A stretch of DNA of 64,000 nt, from contig CALSRS010000002.1 of assembly GCA_943788815.1 (NCBI GenBank), positions 121,062 to 185,061 on the forward strand. Reading direction: 5' to 3'. Positions within the stretch are counted from its first letter, which is position 1; the number at the start of each line of letters is the position of its first letter. This stretch comes from an uncultured Gammaproteobacteria bacterium. Lineage in GTDB: Bacteria > Pseudomonadota > Gammaproteobacteria > Eutrophobiales > Eutrophobiaceae. Below are positions 9,848 to 17,971 of the stretch, one piece after another. The position numbers and the translations under genes are program-made. The notes under the pieces are model-generated. The model saw nothing but the letters and a program-made list of their open reading frames with translations. It did not search any database and was not told the origin of the DNA.

Positions 9848-10777
9848 ATGTTTCGGTTTGTCCTTGTCAGATTTTTACAGGCAATCCCAGTACTATTTTT
9901 GGTCATCAGTATTACCTTTGTAATGATACGGTCTGCACCAGGAGGACCTTTTGATAGTGAAAAAAATGCCCCGCCAGAAATAATTCAACAACTAAATGAA
10001 CGTTACCACTTAGATGATCCAATAATAAAACAACTAGGTGACTATCTAGGAAATATACTTAGAGGTGATTTTGGCCCATCATTTAGATACCCTGGCCGAA
10101 GTGTTAACGAAATTATATTTAACGGTTTACCCATAACATTGGAATTGGGGTTCTACGCAATACTTTTTGCGCTTACCATAGGTATATCAGCAGGACTTCT
10201 AGCAGCGTACAAGCCGAAATCATGGCAAGATTATCTACCCATGTCTTTCTCCATGATAGGCATATGTCTGCCTTCATTTGTACTTGGACCACTTCTAGTC
10301 TTAATTTTTTCAATTTGGTTTGAATGGTTACCTGTATCTGGCTGGGGGCAGTTTAATGGAGATAAGTTGTTACCATCAATCACGTTAGGGTCAGCTTACG
10401 CAGCCTATATATCCAGGCTAACCCGCGGTGGGATGCTGGAAGTACTGTCTCAGGACTATATTCGAACGGCCAGGGCAAAAGGCCTGTCTGAACCTCGGAT
10501 CATTCTTGTGCATGCCTTAAAAGGAGGTTTGTTACCTGTCGTTACCTTTCTCGGGCCGGCATTTGCTGGACTGTTATCAGGTTCGTTTATTATCGAAACC
10601 ATCTTCCAAATTCCTGGAATTGGCCGATTGTATATTCAAGCGGCATTCAATCGTGACTACACCATGATCATGGGAACTACGATCTTTTTTGCAGCACTGA
10701 TAGTCGTGTTTAATCTTATTTCAGACATTATCGCTGCCATGTTAAATCCTCGAATATCATATCAGGGGAAAAATTGA
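9848..10777 (+). CDS. oppB: Oligopeptide transport permease OppB
   Basis: A 309-aa inner-membrane permease, the usual size for OppB (about 306 aa). It has an N-terminal transmembrane segment, the conserved RSAPGGPFD motif, the EAA loop in DYIRTARAKGLSEPRIILVHALKGG and the C-terminal DYTMIMGTTIFFA...LNPRISYQ. It starts 5 bp after oppA and its stop abuts the start of oppC, with overlap if the upstream TTG is used. It should pair with OppC to form the peptide channel. Confidence 0.93.
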   Translation: MFRFVLVRFLQAIPVLFLVISITFVMIRSAPGGPFDSEKNAPPEIIQQLNERYHLDDPIIKQLGDYLGNILRGDFGPSFRYPGRSVNEIIFNGLPITLELGFYAILFALTIGISAGLLAAYKPKSWQDYLPMSFSMIGICLPSFVLGPLLVLIFSIWFEWLPVSGWGQFNGDKLLPSITLGSAYAAYISRLTRGGMLEVLSQDYIRTARAKGLSEPRIILVHALKGGLLPVVTFLGPAFAGLLSGSFIIETIFQIPGIGRLYIQAAFNRDYTMIMGTTIFFAALIVVFNLISDIIAAMLNPRISYQGKN

Positions 10778-10779
10778 CC

Positions 10780-11664
10780 ATGTCTACGACATCAATGGAT
10801 TTGGAGAAAATTCAGCAGGGGCGTTCTCTGTGGCAAGATGCGCTGTCTCGCCTGATGCAAAATCACCTGGCCGTATTTGGATTATGTGTTGTCATCTTAT
10901 TGATATTGGTTGCCATCTTTGCTGACGTGATAGCGCCTTATTCATATCAAGAACAAAATCTCGTGTTGGGGGCCTCACCTCCATCATCTGATCACTGGTT
11001 GGGGACCGACACATTGGGAAGGGACCTGTTTACACGAATTCTTTATGGCAGCCGGGTTTCATTGATGGTGGGGGTCCTGGCAACCTCTGTCGCACTGACT
11101 ATCGGTGTTACCTGGGGAATGATTTCTGGTTATTTAGGTGGTCGTGTGGATATGCTGATGATGCGTATCGTCGATATTTTATATGCCCTGCCCTTTACCA
11201 TTTTTATTATTCTTTTGATGGTGGTGTTTGGACGCAATATTTATTTATTGTTTTTTGCCATTGGTGCAGTTGAGTGGTTGACGATGGCCCGCATTGTACG
11301 CAGCCAGGTGATGAGTATTCGTAATCAGGAATATATAGATGCTGTAATCAGCATGGGCTTACTGAGAATAAAAATTATCGCCCGACACATACTGCCAAAT
11401 ATCATGGGGCCCATCATTGTCTATACCACCTTGACCATCCCGGGTGTGATATTGCTGGAGTCCTTTCTAAGTTTTCTTGGCCTGGGGATACAACCCCCCA
11501 TGAGTTCCTGGGGCTCATTAATCTCTAATGGTGTTGAAACCATGGAAGAATATCCCTGGTTATTGATCTACCCTGCGTTAACATTATCTATTACCTTATT
11601 CTCACTAAACTTTCTGGGTGATGGATTACGCGATGCCATTGACCCTCGATCGGCAAAGGACTGA
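10780..11664 (+). CDS. oppC: Oligopeptide transport permease OppC
   Basis: An inner-membrane permease of about 294 aa. It has an N-terminal OppC segment (SLWQDALSRLMQNHLAVFGL) and then HWLGTDTLGRDLFTRILYGSR, a hallmark of OppC/DppC. The EAA loop is near YIDAVISMGLLRIKIIARHILPN, and DAIDPRS is close to the end. I chose the ATG at 10780. An in-frame TTG at 10774 overlapping the oppB stop is also possible and would add two residues. It lacks the large YejE-type periplasmic insert, confirming that this operon is a true Opp system. Confidence 0.92.
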   Translation: MSTTSMDLEKIQQGRSLWQDALSRLMQNHLAVFGLCVVILLILVAIFADVIAPYSYQEQNLVLGASPPSSDHWLGTDTLGRDLFTRILYGSRVSLMVGVLATSVALTIGVTWGMISGYLGGRVDMLMMRIVDILYALPFTIFIILLMVVFGRNIYLLFFAIGAVEWLTMARIVRSQVMSIRNQEYIDAVISMGLLRIKIIARHILPNIMGPIIVYTTLTIPGVILLESFLSFLGLGIQPPMSSWGSLISNGVETMEEYPWLLIYPALTLSITLFSLNFLGDGLRDAIDPRSAKD

Positions 11665-11666
11665 GT

Positions 11667-13319
11667 ATGTCTTTACTCAATGTGGAAAATCTCAGTGTCA
11701 GTTTCAACACACGGGAAGGAAAAACTGAGGCGGTAAAAAATGCCAGCTTCTCGCTGCAACGAGGCGAGACATTAGGGATCGTGGGTGAGTCTGGATCGGG
11801 GAAATCCGTGCTTTGTTACAGCTTGTTGGGCTTATTACCTATGCCTCCAGCAAGTATTGATAGTGGTAAGGCACTCCTGGATGGAGAAGATTTACTGATG
11901 TGTAATAAAAAAGCCTTAAGACACATCCGTGGCAATCGGATCTCCATGATCTTTCAGGATCCCATGACATCACTCAATCCCTATTTGACGATTAGGACGC
12001 AACTCACCGAAACCTTAAGACTACACAAGGGTTTTAGCAAAAAGGCTGCCCTGATGAAGGCCATCGCATCTTTGGAGGAAGTGGGGATTGCCGATCCTGA
12101 AAAACGGATTAACAGTTATCCCCATGAACTCTCCGGCGGGATGCGTCAACGGGTCATGATCGCCATGTCTTTATTGACCGAACCTGAAATTCTGATTGCC
12201 GATGAACCCACGACCGCGCTGGATGTCACTATACAGGCCCAGATATTAAGGTTGATAAAACGCCTTCAGAATGATCATAACGTCGGTCTCATATTTATCA
12301 GCCACGACCTGGGCGTGATTGCAGGGATTGCTGATGATGTCATGGTGATGGAAAAAGGTGATATTGTCGAAACAGGAACGGCAGAAAATATCTATTACCA
12401 GACCCAACATCCCTATACAAAAAAGCTCCTTTGTTCCATTCCTATCACCGGCAAACCTTTGTCCCATCAATACAGTTTAGAAACTAACGCCCAGCCACTA
12501 TTGAAGCTTGAAGGGTTAAAGACGTATTTTCATGATAATCATGTGTTCATGACAAAGAAACAAGACGTGATAAAAGCAGTAGATGATGTATCTATTGAGA
12601 TCTATCCGGGAGAGACGCTGGGGCTTGTGGGTGAATCCGGTAGCGGCAAATCTACCATAGGCCGCTCGATCATAAACCTGGTTAATATTACCCAGGGAAA
12701 AATTATGTTCAACGACAAAGAAATTTCTACTCATGGCAATGAAGAGACTAATATTTCACGACGACAAATTCAGATGGTATTCCAGGATCCGTATTCCTCA
12801 TTAAACCCAAGAATGACAGTATTTGATACCCTGGCTGAAGCGATCAGTTTGCGAGTGAAACTAAATCGAGAAGAAATGATTTCAGAAGTCGTTAAATTAA
12901 TGGAAGACGTGGGGCTCAATGCTGATCAAATTCGTAAATATCCCCATGAGTTCTCTGGCGGACAACGGCAACGCATTGCCATCGCCCGTGCACTCGCATT
13001 GCGTCCCAGGTTGATTATTGCCGATGAACCGGTATCTGCCCTGGATGTGACCATACAGGCACAAATTCTTGACCTTTTGTTAAAGATAATTAAAAAATAC
13101 CATTTAACGATGCTTTTCATCTCTCACGACTTGTCTGTCGTCCGGTATATCAGCGACAGGGTAGCCGTCATGCAAAAAGGAAAAATCGTTGAAACCGGGG
13201 ATACAGAAGACCTTTTCTCCAATCCTCAACATCCGTACACCCGCTCGCTACTCTCTGCCATTCCCATTCCAGATCCCCGAAAAGAACGTCAACGACAAAT
13301 TGATACGTCAATCACCTGA
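11667..13319 (+). CDS. Peptide ABC transporter ATP-binding protein, fused double ATPase (OppDF/YejF type)
   Basis: One 550-residue polypeptide with two complete nucleotide-binding domains. Domain 1 has Walker A GESGSGKSV near residue 42 and signature LSGGMRQR near 155. Domain 2 has GESGSGKST near residue 325 and FSGGQRQR near 430. Each domain ends with the HPYT(K/R) motif of peptide-transport ATPases. Fusion into one chain is the YejF arrangement. Here it follows oppC by 2 bp and completes the oppABC operon. It carries both catalytic sites, so no second ATPase gene is needed. Confidence 0.93.
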   Translation: MSLLNVENLSVSFNTREGKTEAVKNASFSLQRGETLGIVGESGSGKSVLCYSLLGLLPMPPASIDSGKALLDGEDLLMCNKKALRHIRGNRISMIFQDPMTSLNPYLTIRTQLTETLRLHKGFSKKAALMKAIASLEEVGIADPEKRINSYPHELSGGMRQRVMIAMSLLTEPEILIADEPTTALDVTIQAQILRLIKRLQNDHNVGLIFISHDLGVIAGIADDVMVMEKGDIVETGTAENIYYQTQHPYTKKLLCSIPITGKPLSHQYSLETNAQPLLKLEGLKTYFHDNHVFMTKKQDVIKAVDDVSIEIYPGETLGLVGESGSGKSTIGRSIINLVNITQGKIMFNDKEISTHGNEETNISRRQIQMVFQDPYSSLNPRMTVFDTLAEAISLRVKLNREEMISEVVKLMEDVGLNADQIRKYPHEFSGGQRQRIAIARALALRPRLIIADEPVSALDVTIQAQILDLLLKIIKKYHLTMLFISHDLSVVRYISDRVAVMQKGKIVETGDTEDLFSNPQHPYTRSLLSAIPIPDPRKERQRQIDTSIT

Positions 13320-13405
13320 TAATTACTCTATTTTATTAACTGGCTGTTTTTATTCTTTTTTTTAACCCATATAATGGGTCATGATGATAAACATGGAGAT
13401 TTAAT

Positions 13406-14182
13406 ATGAGTATGTTGCAAGGTAAACGCGCTTTGATAACGGGCGTTGCGAGCAATCGATCTATTGCCTGGGGTATCGCACAAGCCATGCACCGAGAAGG
13501 CGCACAACTGGCCTTTACCTATCAGAACGATAAACTCAAAGCCAGAGTGGAAGGGTTTGCTAAAGAGTTGGACTCAACCATCACTCTTCCGTGTGAACTC
13601 ACGGATGATACCCAAATCGCAAATGTCTTTTCAGAGTTATCCAAATCCTGGGATGGCCTGGATATTCTTGTGCATTCTGCTGCATTTGCCCCAAGGGAAA
13701 TGCTGGAAGGAAGTTATCTGGAAAATTTAACCCGCGAAGGTTTTTTGATGGCGCACGATATCAGTTCCTACAGTTTTTCTGCATTGGCCAAGGCCGCCCA
13801 ACCCATGATGCAAGATAAAAACAGTGCCATGCTGACCCTGTCATATATCGGCGCTGTCATCGCGATGCCTAACTACAATGTAATGGGTGTAGCCAAGGCC
13901 AGCCTGGAGGCAAATGTAAGATATATGGCATCGAGTTTAGGGCCTGATAATATACGCGTGAATGCCATATCTGCTGGTCCTATACGTACTCTGGCCGCAT
14001 CAGGGATCAAAGGCCTAAGAGGCTTTTTAAACCATGTAGAAGAACATTCACCGTTAAGACGTAACGTTACGATTGAAGAAGTGGGTAATGTGGCGGCTTT
14101 CCTGTGCTCTGATCTTGCATCAGCTGTTACTGGAGAAATCACTTATGTTGACTGTGGCTATAATATCGCCGGATCATCCTAA
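13406..14182 (+). CDS. fabI: Enoyl-[acyl-carrier-protein] reductase (NADH), FabI
   Basis: FabI carries out the last step of the fatty-acid elongation cycle, reducing trans-2-enoyl-ACP with NAD(P)H in the cytoplasm. The protein is 258 aa (family about 260). It is an SDR-fold enzyme with the FabI nucleotide-binding segment [15 protein letters not shown] instead of the common GxxxGxG. The catalytic Tyr-x6-Lys is visible in [12 protein letters not shown], with Tyr about 157 and Lys about 164. The C-terminal [10 protein letters not shown] is typical. A purine-rich GGAG precedes the ATG by 7 bp. It sits 86 bp after the peptide transporter, so it probably has its own promoter. Confidence 0.96.
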   Translation: MSMLQGKRALITGVASNRSIAWGIAQAMHREGAQLAFTYQNDKLKARVEGFAKELDSTITLPCELTDDTQIANVFSELSKSWDGLDILVHSAAFAPREMLEGSYLENLTREGFLMAHDISSYSFSALAKAAQPMMQDKNSAMLTLSYIGAVIAMPNYNVMGVAKASLEANVRYMASSLGPDNIRVNAISAGPIRTLAASGIKGLRGFLNHVEEHSPLRRNVTIEEVGNVAAFLCSDLASAVTGEITYVDCGYNIAGSS

Positions 14183-14185
14183 CTG

Positions 14186-15397
14186 ATGAAAAATAATAAC
14201 TTACTGTTTGCAATATTAATTGGCGCCCTGGGGGGGATCTTTTGCGGTTGGTTCTTTGGAACCGCCATGATGTCCATCGCATGGGTAGGTACATTTTTTC
14301 TCAATGCATTAAAAATGCTTATCGTGCCATTAATCATTGCAGCAGTGATCACCAGTATTACTGCGATTGGTGACGTTAGGCACCTGGGTAAATTAGGTGG
14401 TTTAACGGTTCTGTATTATCTATCTACAACCGCAGTCGCGGTGCTGATTGGACTAATAGCAGTGAATATAATCAAACCTGGTGTCGGGACACAGGAACTC
14501 AGCCAAACCATACCTGATGCCATCGTTGGAAAAGATGCCACTGGTATTGCCGATATTGTACAAACACTCATTACACCCAGTCTGGTGGAATCTGCAGCGA
14601 AACTGGAACTGCTACCGATTATTGTGTTTTGTATCCTGTTTGGTATCGCTCTAACGACCATTGGGGAACGTGGCACTACCATCTCTAACTTCTTTGAAGG
14701 CCTCAATGACGTCATGATGAAACTGGTCATCTGGTTAATGTACCTGGCACCGATAGGTATTTTTTCCTTAATTGCCGCTAAACTCGGCGAATCAGGTGGT
14801 GGAGATGCTGTTTGGGGGGAAATCAAAAAAGTCGGCTGGTATATGTTCACGGTCATTTTTGCCCTGGGACTGCATTTCTTATTTCTTCTTGGAGTTTTAA
14901 AAGTCTTGGGAGGACGTGGAATAGATTACCTGCTTTCCATGCTCAGGGCATTGGTCACCGCATTTGGTACCGCCAGCTCCAGTGCAACCTTACCATTAAC
15001 AATGGAGTGTGCAATTGAAGCGGGCGTAAAAAAACGCGCTGCAAAATTTATCTTACCCCTGGGTGCCACGGTCAATATGGATGGCACAGCACTCTATGAA
15101 GCCGTTGCTGTGATGTTCATCGCCCAGGCATATGGTTTTGATATGACCTTCACACAGCAAACGATTATTTTTATCACCGCAACCCTGGCCGCAATTGGTG
15201 CAGCAGCCATTCCCCAGGCAGGTCTTGTGACTATGGCACTGGTTTTAACTGCGGTTAATCTTCCACTTGAAGGTGTTGGCCTTATCCTGGCAGTAGACTG
15301 GTTTCTGGATAGAATACGAACAACGATTAATGTCTGGGGTGATAGTGTCGGAACTGCAGTAATTCAGAATTACGCCCTGGAAGATGATATCGATTAA
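14186..15397 (+). CDS. Dicarboxylate/amino acid:cation symporter (DAACS family)
   Basis: A 403-residue secondary transporter with the GltP/DctA/Glt(Ph) fold. Visible hallmarks are the serine-rich re-entrant hairpin SSSATLPLTM near residue 268, the unwound TM7 motif NMDGTALYEA near 296, the second hairpin IPQAGL near 345, and the TM8 substrate-binding stretch DWFLDRIRTTINVWGDS near 372. These elements bind a dicarboxylate or amino acid with Na+ or H+. The exact substrate cannot be assigned. It starts 3 bp after fabI, so the two may be co-transcribed. It ends tail-to-tail with ppiD, with a 4-bp overlap of the two coding regions. Confidence 0.9.
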   Translation: MKNNNLLFAILIGALGGIFCGWFFGTAMMSIAWVGTFFLNALKMLIVPLIIAAVITSITAIGDVRHLGKLGGLTVLYYLSTTAVAVLIGLIAVNIIKPGVGTQELSQTIPDAIVGKDATGIADIVQTLITPSLVESAAKLELLPIIVFCILFGIALTTIGERGTTISNFFEGLNDVMMKLVIWLMYLAPIGIFSLIAAKLGESGGGDAVWGEIKKVGWYMFTVIFALGLHFLFLLGVLKVLGGRGIDYLLSMLRALVTAFGTASSSATLPLTMECAIEAGVKKRAAKFILPLGATVNMDGTALYEAVAVMFIAQAYGFDMTFTQQTIIFITATLAAIGAAAIPQAGLVTMALVLTAVNLPLEGVGLILAVDWFLDRIRTTINVWGDSVGTAVIQNYALEDDID

Positions 15398-17289
15398 TTT
15401 AAATTATCTTCAAAAATCTCAATTTCAGCATTGGCCTTAAGATCTGACAGTATATTTGACCATGCTCTTGATGCATTGTTTTGCATAACCCGGGTAAAAA
15501 TATCTGCGACATCTTCATCAGTCAAAGATTCAGGATCAATATCATTCACGTTCCTGATAAGCACGATACCGTAATCTCCTGATAGCAAGGGAACACCCGT
15601 GACGGTGTTTTCTCCCTCTGCAGGAGTTTCTGCAGTAAAGACCCCTTCTAGTATTTGACCATCAAGGGCGATATCAGTACGCGAGACTTCATCTTTATTT
15701 GTCCATATTACTGAATATTCCCCAGCCACAACATCAGCATCATTTCCCTGGCGGATTTTCTCAATGATTTCGTTGGCACGGGTGGCTGTTATGTCTGACA
15801 CTTTATCAAATAATAATTTTTCCCTGATGGAATCCTCAACTTCAGATAAGGACATGGTCCGCTGAGGCTGATGTTCAATAACGCGTATTACCACTATCTG
15901 ATCTGTACTGACTTCAATCAACTCACTGTTATTACCCTCAATTAACACATCATCACTAAAGGCAGCAGATAAGACCTTTTGGTTATTTAAGAGTAAATTA
16001 CTACCCCCTGCCCTGGAAATATAATCACTTTGCTGCACATCCAGGCCCAGAACTTCCGATGCGATTTCCAGTGTGTCTGGATTTTCATATGTAAGAACTG
16101 CCAATTCATCATAAATCTCAAAAAAACGTTTTTCAGCTTCGTTCCTTCGGTAGTCCGTATCGACTTCCCCACGAACATCTGATAATTCAGGTCTGACTCC
16201 ACCGGTTAGCTCATCAACTATCACTAACTGAAAGCCATAATCTGTCTGTATTGGTTCGCTTAACACGCCGATTTCAGCATTAAATACGGCTTCATCAACT
16301 TCCGTATCTAAAACCCCCTGGTTTAAAAATCCAAAGTCGCTAACTTCGACTGAAATTTCATCACCGTCATGCTGGTTACGAGCTTCTTCAAAGCTCATTC
16401 CTGAATTTATGACTTCGTCGTAAATCTGATTAGCAACACTCTCAGCCATCGCCAGTTCTTCTTCTCCTTCCGAATAAACCAGGATCTGTCTGACTTTTCT
16501 ACGTTCAGTAATACTGTATCTGTCCCTGAATGATTCAAAATACGTTACGAGGTCTTCTTCATCAACAGTGATATCCTGAGCAACATCATCAAGTGATAAT
16601 TGGATATAGGCCAATTTGACCTGCTCGGGACTGATATAACTTCCACTATTTTCGTTATAGTCTGCCTGTATTTCTTCGGGAGAGACTTCTACACCATCTC
16701 TAAAATCGCCATACTCAATAGTCGCATATCGAATATCACGAGTTTCTTGTTCAATCGCAGCTATTCTTCTTAATTCAACGGGCGTAACTATGGTGGTTTG
16801 AAGTAGACCTGTCTGCAGTTGCTCTAGACTCAAGTCTTCACGCATTTCTGCTTCAAACATGGGAGCGGTAAACCCAGACCTTAAGAGAAAATTATTATAT
16901 GCAACAGTATCAAACCCTTCTGGATTCCTGAAATTTGGAATTTCCAGTATTGCCTGTCTAATCTGTTCATTACTGACCCTGAGTCCAAGATCATTTTTGA
17001 TATCCAACAATAAAATCCTGTCTATTAATTTATCCAGGGTTTGTTGTTTTACGAATTCGTTTTCCTGTGCAAGTATTGGGCTGATGTTTTGAAATTGCCT
17101 GCGAATATTTTGATATGACTCCTGATATTCAGCGAGTGATATATCAACACCATTTACGCTAGCAGCTTCTATATTAGCGGAGTTACCGAAATAAGATGTA
17201 ATTCCCCAGAACGCAAAGGGTATAATTAACAATGCGATAAATAAAACGGCTATCCAGCCGGTAAAGATATTTCTAATGATTTGCAACAT
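15394..17289 (-). CDS. ppiD: Periplasmic folding chaperone PpiD (SurA N-terminal/parvulin family)
   Basis: A 631-aa membrane-anchored periplasmic chaperone (E. coli PpiD is 623 aa). It has a short cytoplasmic N-terminus, one transmembrane helix at about residues 12-32 (IAVLFIALLIIPFAFWGI) and a SurA-like N-domain. A parvulin domain follows near residues 265-365 (RRKVRQILV ... FGFLNQGVL ... PIQTDYGFQLVIVDE), then C-terminal chaperone lobes. It assists folding of newly translocated outer-membrane and periplasmic proteins at the Sec translocon. Its place after hupB matches the classical lon-hupB-ppiD order. A strong terminator and two tRNA genes lie between them, so ppiD needs its own promoter. 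Confidence 0.93.
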   Translation of the reverse strand: MLQIIRNIFTGWIAVLFIALLIIPFAFWGITSYFGNSANIEAASVNGVDISLAEYQESYQNIRRQFQNISPILAQENEFVKQQTLDKLIDRILLLDIKNDLGLRVSNEQIRQAILEIPNFRNPEGFDTVAYNNFLLRSGFTAPMFEAEMREDLSLEQLQTGLLQTTIVTPVELRRIAAIEQETRDIRYATIEYGDFRDGVEVSPEEIQADYNENSGSYISPEQVKLAYIQLSLDDVAQDITVDEEDLVTYFESFRDRYSITERRKVRQILVYSEGEEELAMAESVANQIYDEVINSGMSFEEARNQHDGDEISVEVSDFGFLNQGVLDTEVDEAVFNAEIGVLSEPIQTDYGFQLVIVDELTGGVRPELSDVRGEVDTDYRRNEAEKRFFEIYDELAVLTYENPDTLEIASEVLGLDVQQSDYISRAGGSNLLLNNQKVLSAAFSDDVLIEGNNSELIEVSTDQIVVIRVIEHQPQRTMSLSEVEDSIREKLLFDKVSDITATRANEIIEKIRQGNDADVVAGEYSVIWTNKDEVSRTDIALDGQILEGVFTAETPAEGENTVTGVPLLSGDYGIVLIRNVNDIDPESLTDEDVADIFTRVMQNNASRAWSNILSDLKANAEIEIFEDNLN

Positions 17290-17317
17290 AGCGTCTTATT
17301 CTAACCTAAAAATAATG

Positions 17318-17348
17318 AAAAAGGGCGTACCTTAAACCAGGTACGCCC
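17318..17348 (-). terminator. Rho-independent terminator of the hupB-tRNA-Val-tRNA-Asp unit
   Basis: On the minus strand a perfect 10-bp stem (GGGCGTACCT / AGGTACGCCC, 6-nt loop) is followed directly by TTTTT. It lies 11 bp beyond the CCA end of tRNA-Asp and before ppiD, so it should end the transcript coming from hupB and the two tRNAs. Confidence 0.9.
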
Positions 17349-17359
17349 ATCTTTCAATA

Positions 17360-17436
17360 TGGCGGAGTGGACGGGACTCGAACCCGCGACCCCCGGCGTG
17401 ACAGGCCGGTATTCTAACCAACTGAACTACCACTCC
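17360..17436 (-). tRNA. tRNA-Asp (GTC)
   Basis: A 77-nt cloverleaf on the minus strand. The acceptor stem GGAGTGG pairs with CCACTCC, the discriminator is G and CCA is encoded. The anticodon loop CTGTCAC carries anticodon GTC. The T arm is GCGGGTTCGAGTCCCGT-like and intact. It follows tRNA-Val by 6 bp on the same transcript and is followed by the strong terminator at 17318-17348. Confidence 0.97.
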
Positions 17437-17442
17437 TTAATC

Positions 17443-17518
17443 TGGTGGGTGCTGAGAGGCTCGAACTCCCGACATTCGCCTTGTAAGGGCGACGCTCTCC
17501 CAACTGAGCTAAGCACCC
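17443..17518 (-). tRNA. tRNA-Val (TAC)
   Basis: A 76-nt tRNA on the minus strand. The acceptor stem GGGTGCT pairs with AGCACCC and CCA is encoded. The anticodon loop CTTACAA gives anticodon TAC (Val). It begins 11 bp after the hupB stop codon with no terminator between, so it is probably co-transcribed with hupB and released by tRNA processing. Confidence 0.97.
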
Positions 17519-17529
17519 AGAAGTGCAAG

Positions 17530-17802
17530 CTAGTTTATGGCATCCTTAAGGGCTTTTCCAGGTTTGAATCCTGGAGCTTTAGATGCCTTGATTTTTATAG
17601 CCTCTCCAGTCCTTGGATTTCTACCCGTACGAGCATTACGCTTCCTTACGGTAAAGGTTCCAAAACCAACTAGTGTGACGCTGTCGCCTTTTTTCAAGGC
17701 CTTGGTAATTGCTGTTATGGCGCCGTCGATTGCCCTTCCGGCAGCGGCCTTGGAAATATCAGCTGAATCAGCAACAGCATCAATCAAATCAGATTTATTC
17801 AT
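17530..17802 (-). CDS. hupB: DNA-binding protein HU-beta
   Basis: A 90-residue histone-like nucleoid protein of normal size. The start [11 protein letters not shown] and the DNA-binding arm signature [22 protein letters not shown] are typical. The dimer bends and constrains DNA. I chose the ATG at 17800-17802, 10 nt after AAGGAG; an upstream in-frame TTG at 17811 would be too close to that ribosome-binding site. The gene follows lon as in E. coli, with its own promoter-like sequence at 17886-17914, and is followed by two tRNA genes before the first terminator. Confidence 0.96.
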   Translation of the reverse strand: MNKSDLIDAVADSADISKAAAGRAIDGAITAITKALKKGDSVTLVGFGTFTVRKRNARTGRNPRTGEAIKIKASKAPGFKPGKALKDAIN

Positions 17803-17885
17803 GTTATTCAAACTCCTTGGCTCTTCCCCAGGAAGATAAAAATTTTGGTGAAGGATATAATTCTAGAGATGAAACTCAGACGAAT

Positions 17886-17914
17886 CTTATATCAAGCAGG
17901 ATATATAACGTCAA
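17886..17914 (-). promoter_or_regulatory. Putative sigma-70 promoter of hupB
   Basis: Reading the minus strand, TTGACG (-35) and TATAAG (-10) are separated by 17 bp, close to consensus. The site lies about 85 bp upstream of the hupB start, in the lon-hupB gap. Inferred from sequence only. Confidence 0.55.
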
Positions 17915-17971
17915 GCTATGACAAGAATTATTTAATGCATTTTCAAAAATAAAAAAATAAAAAAATCTTGA

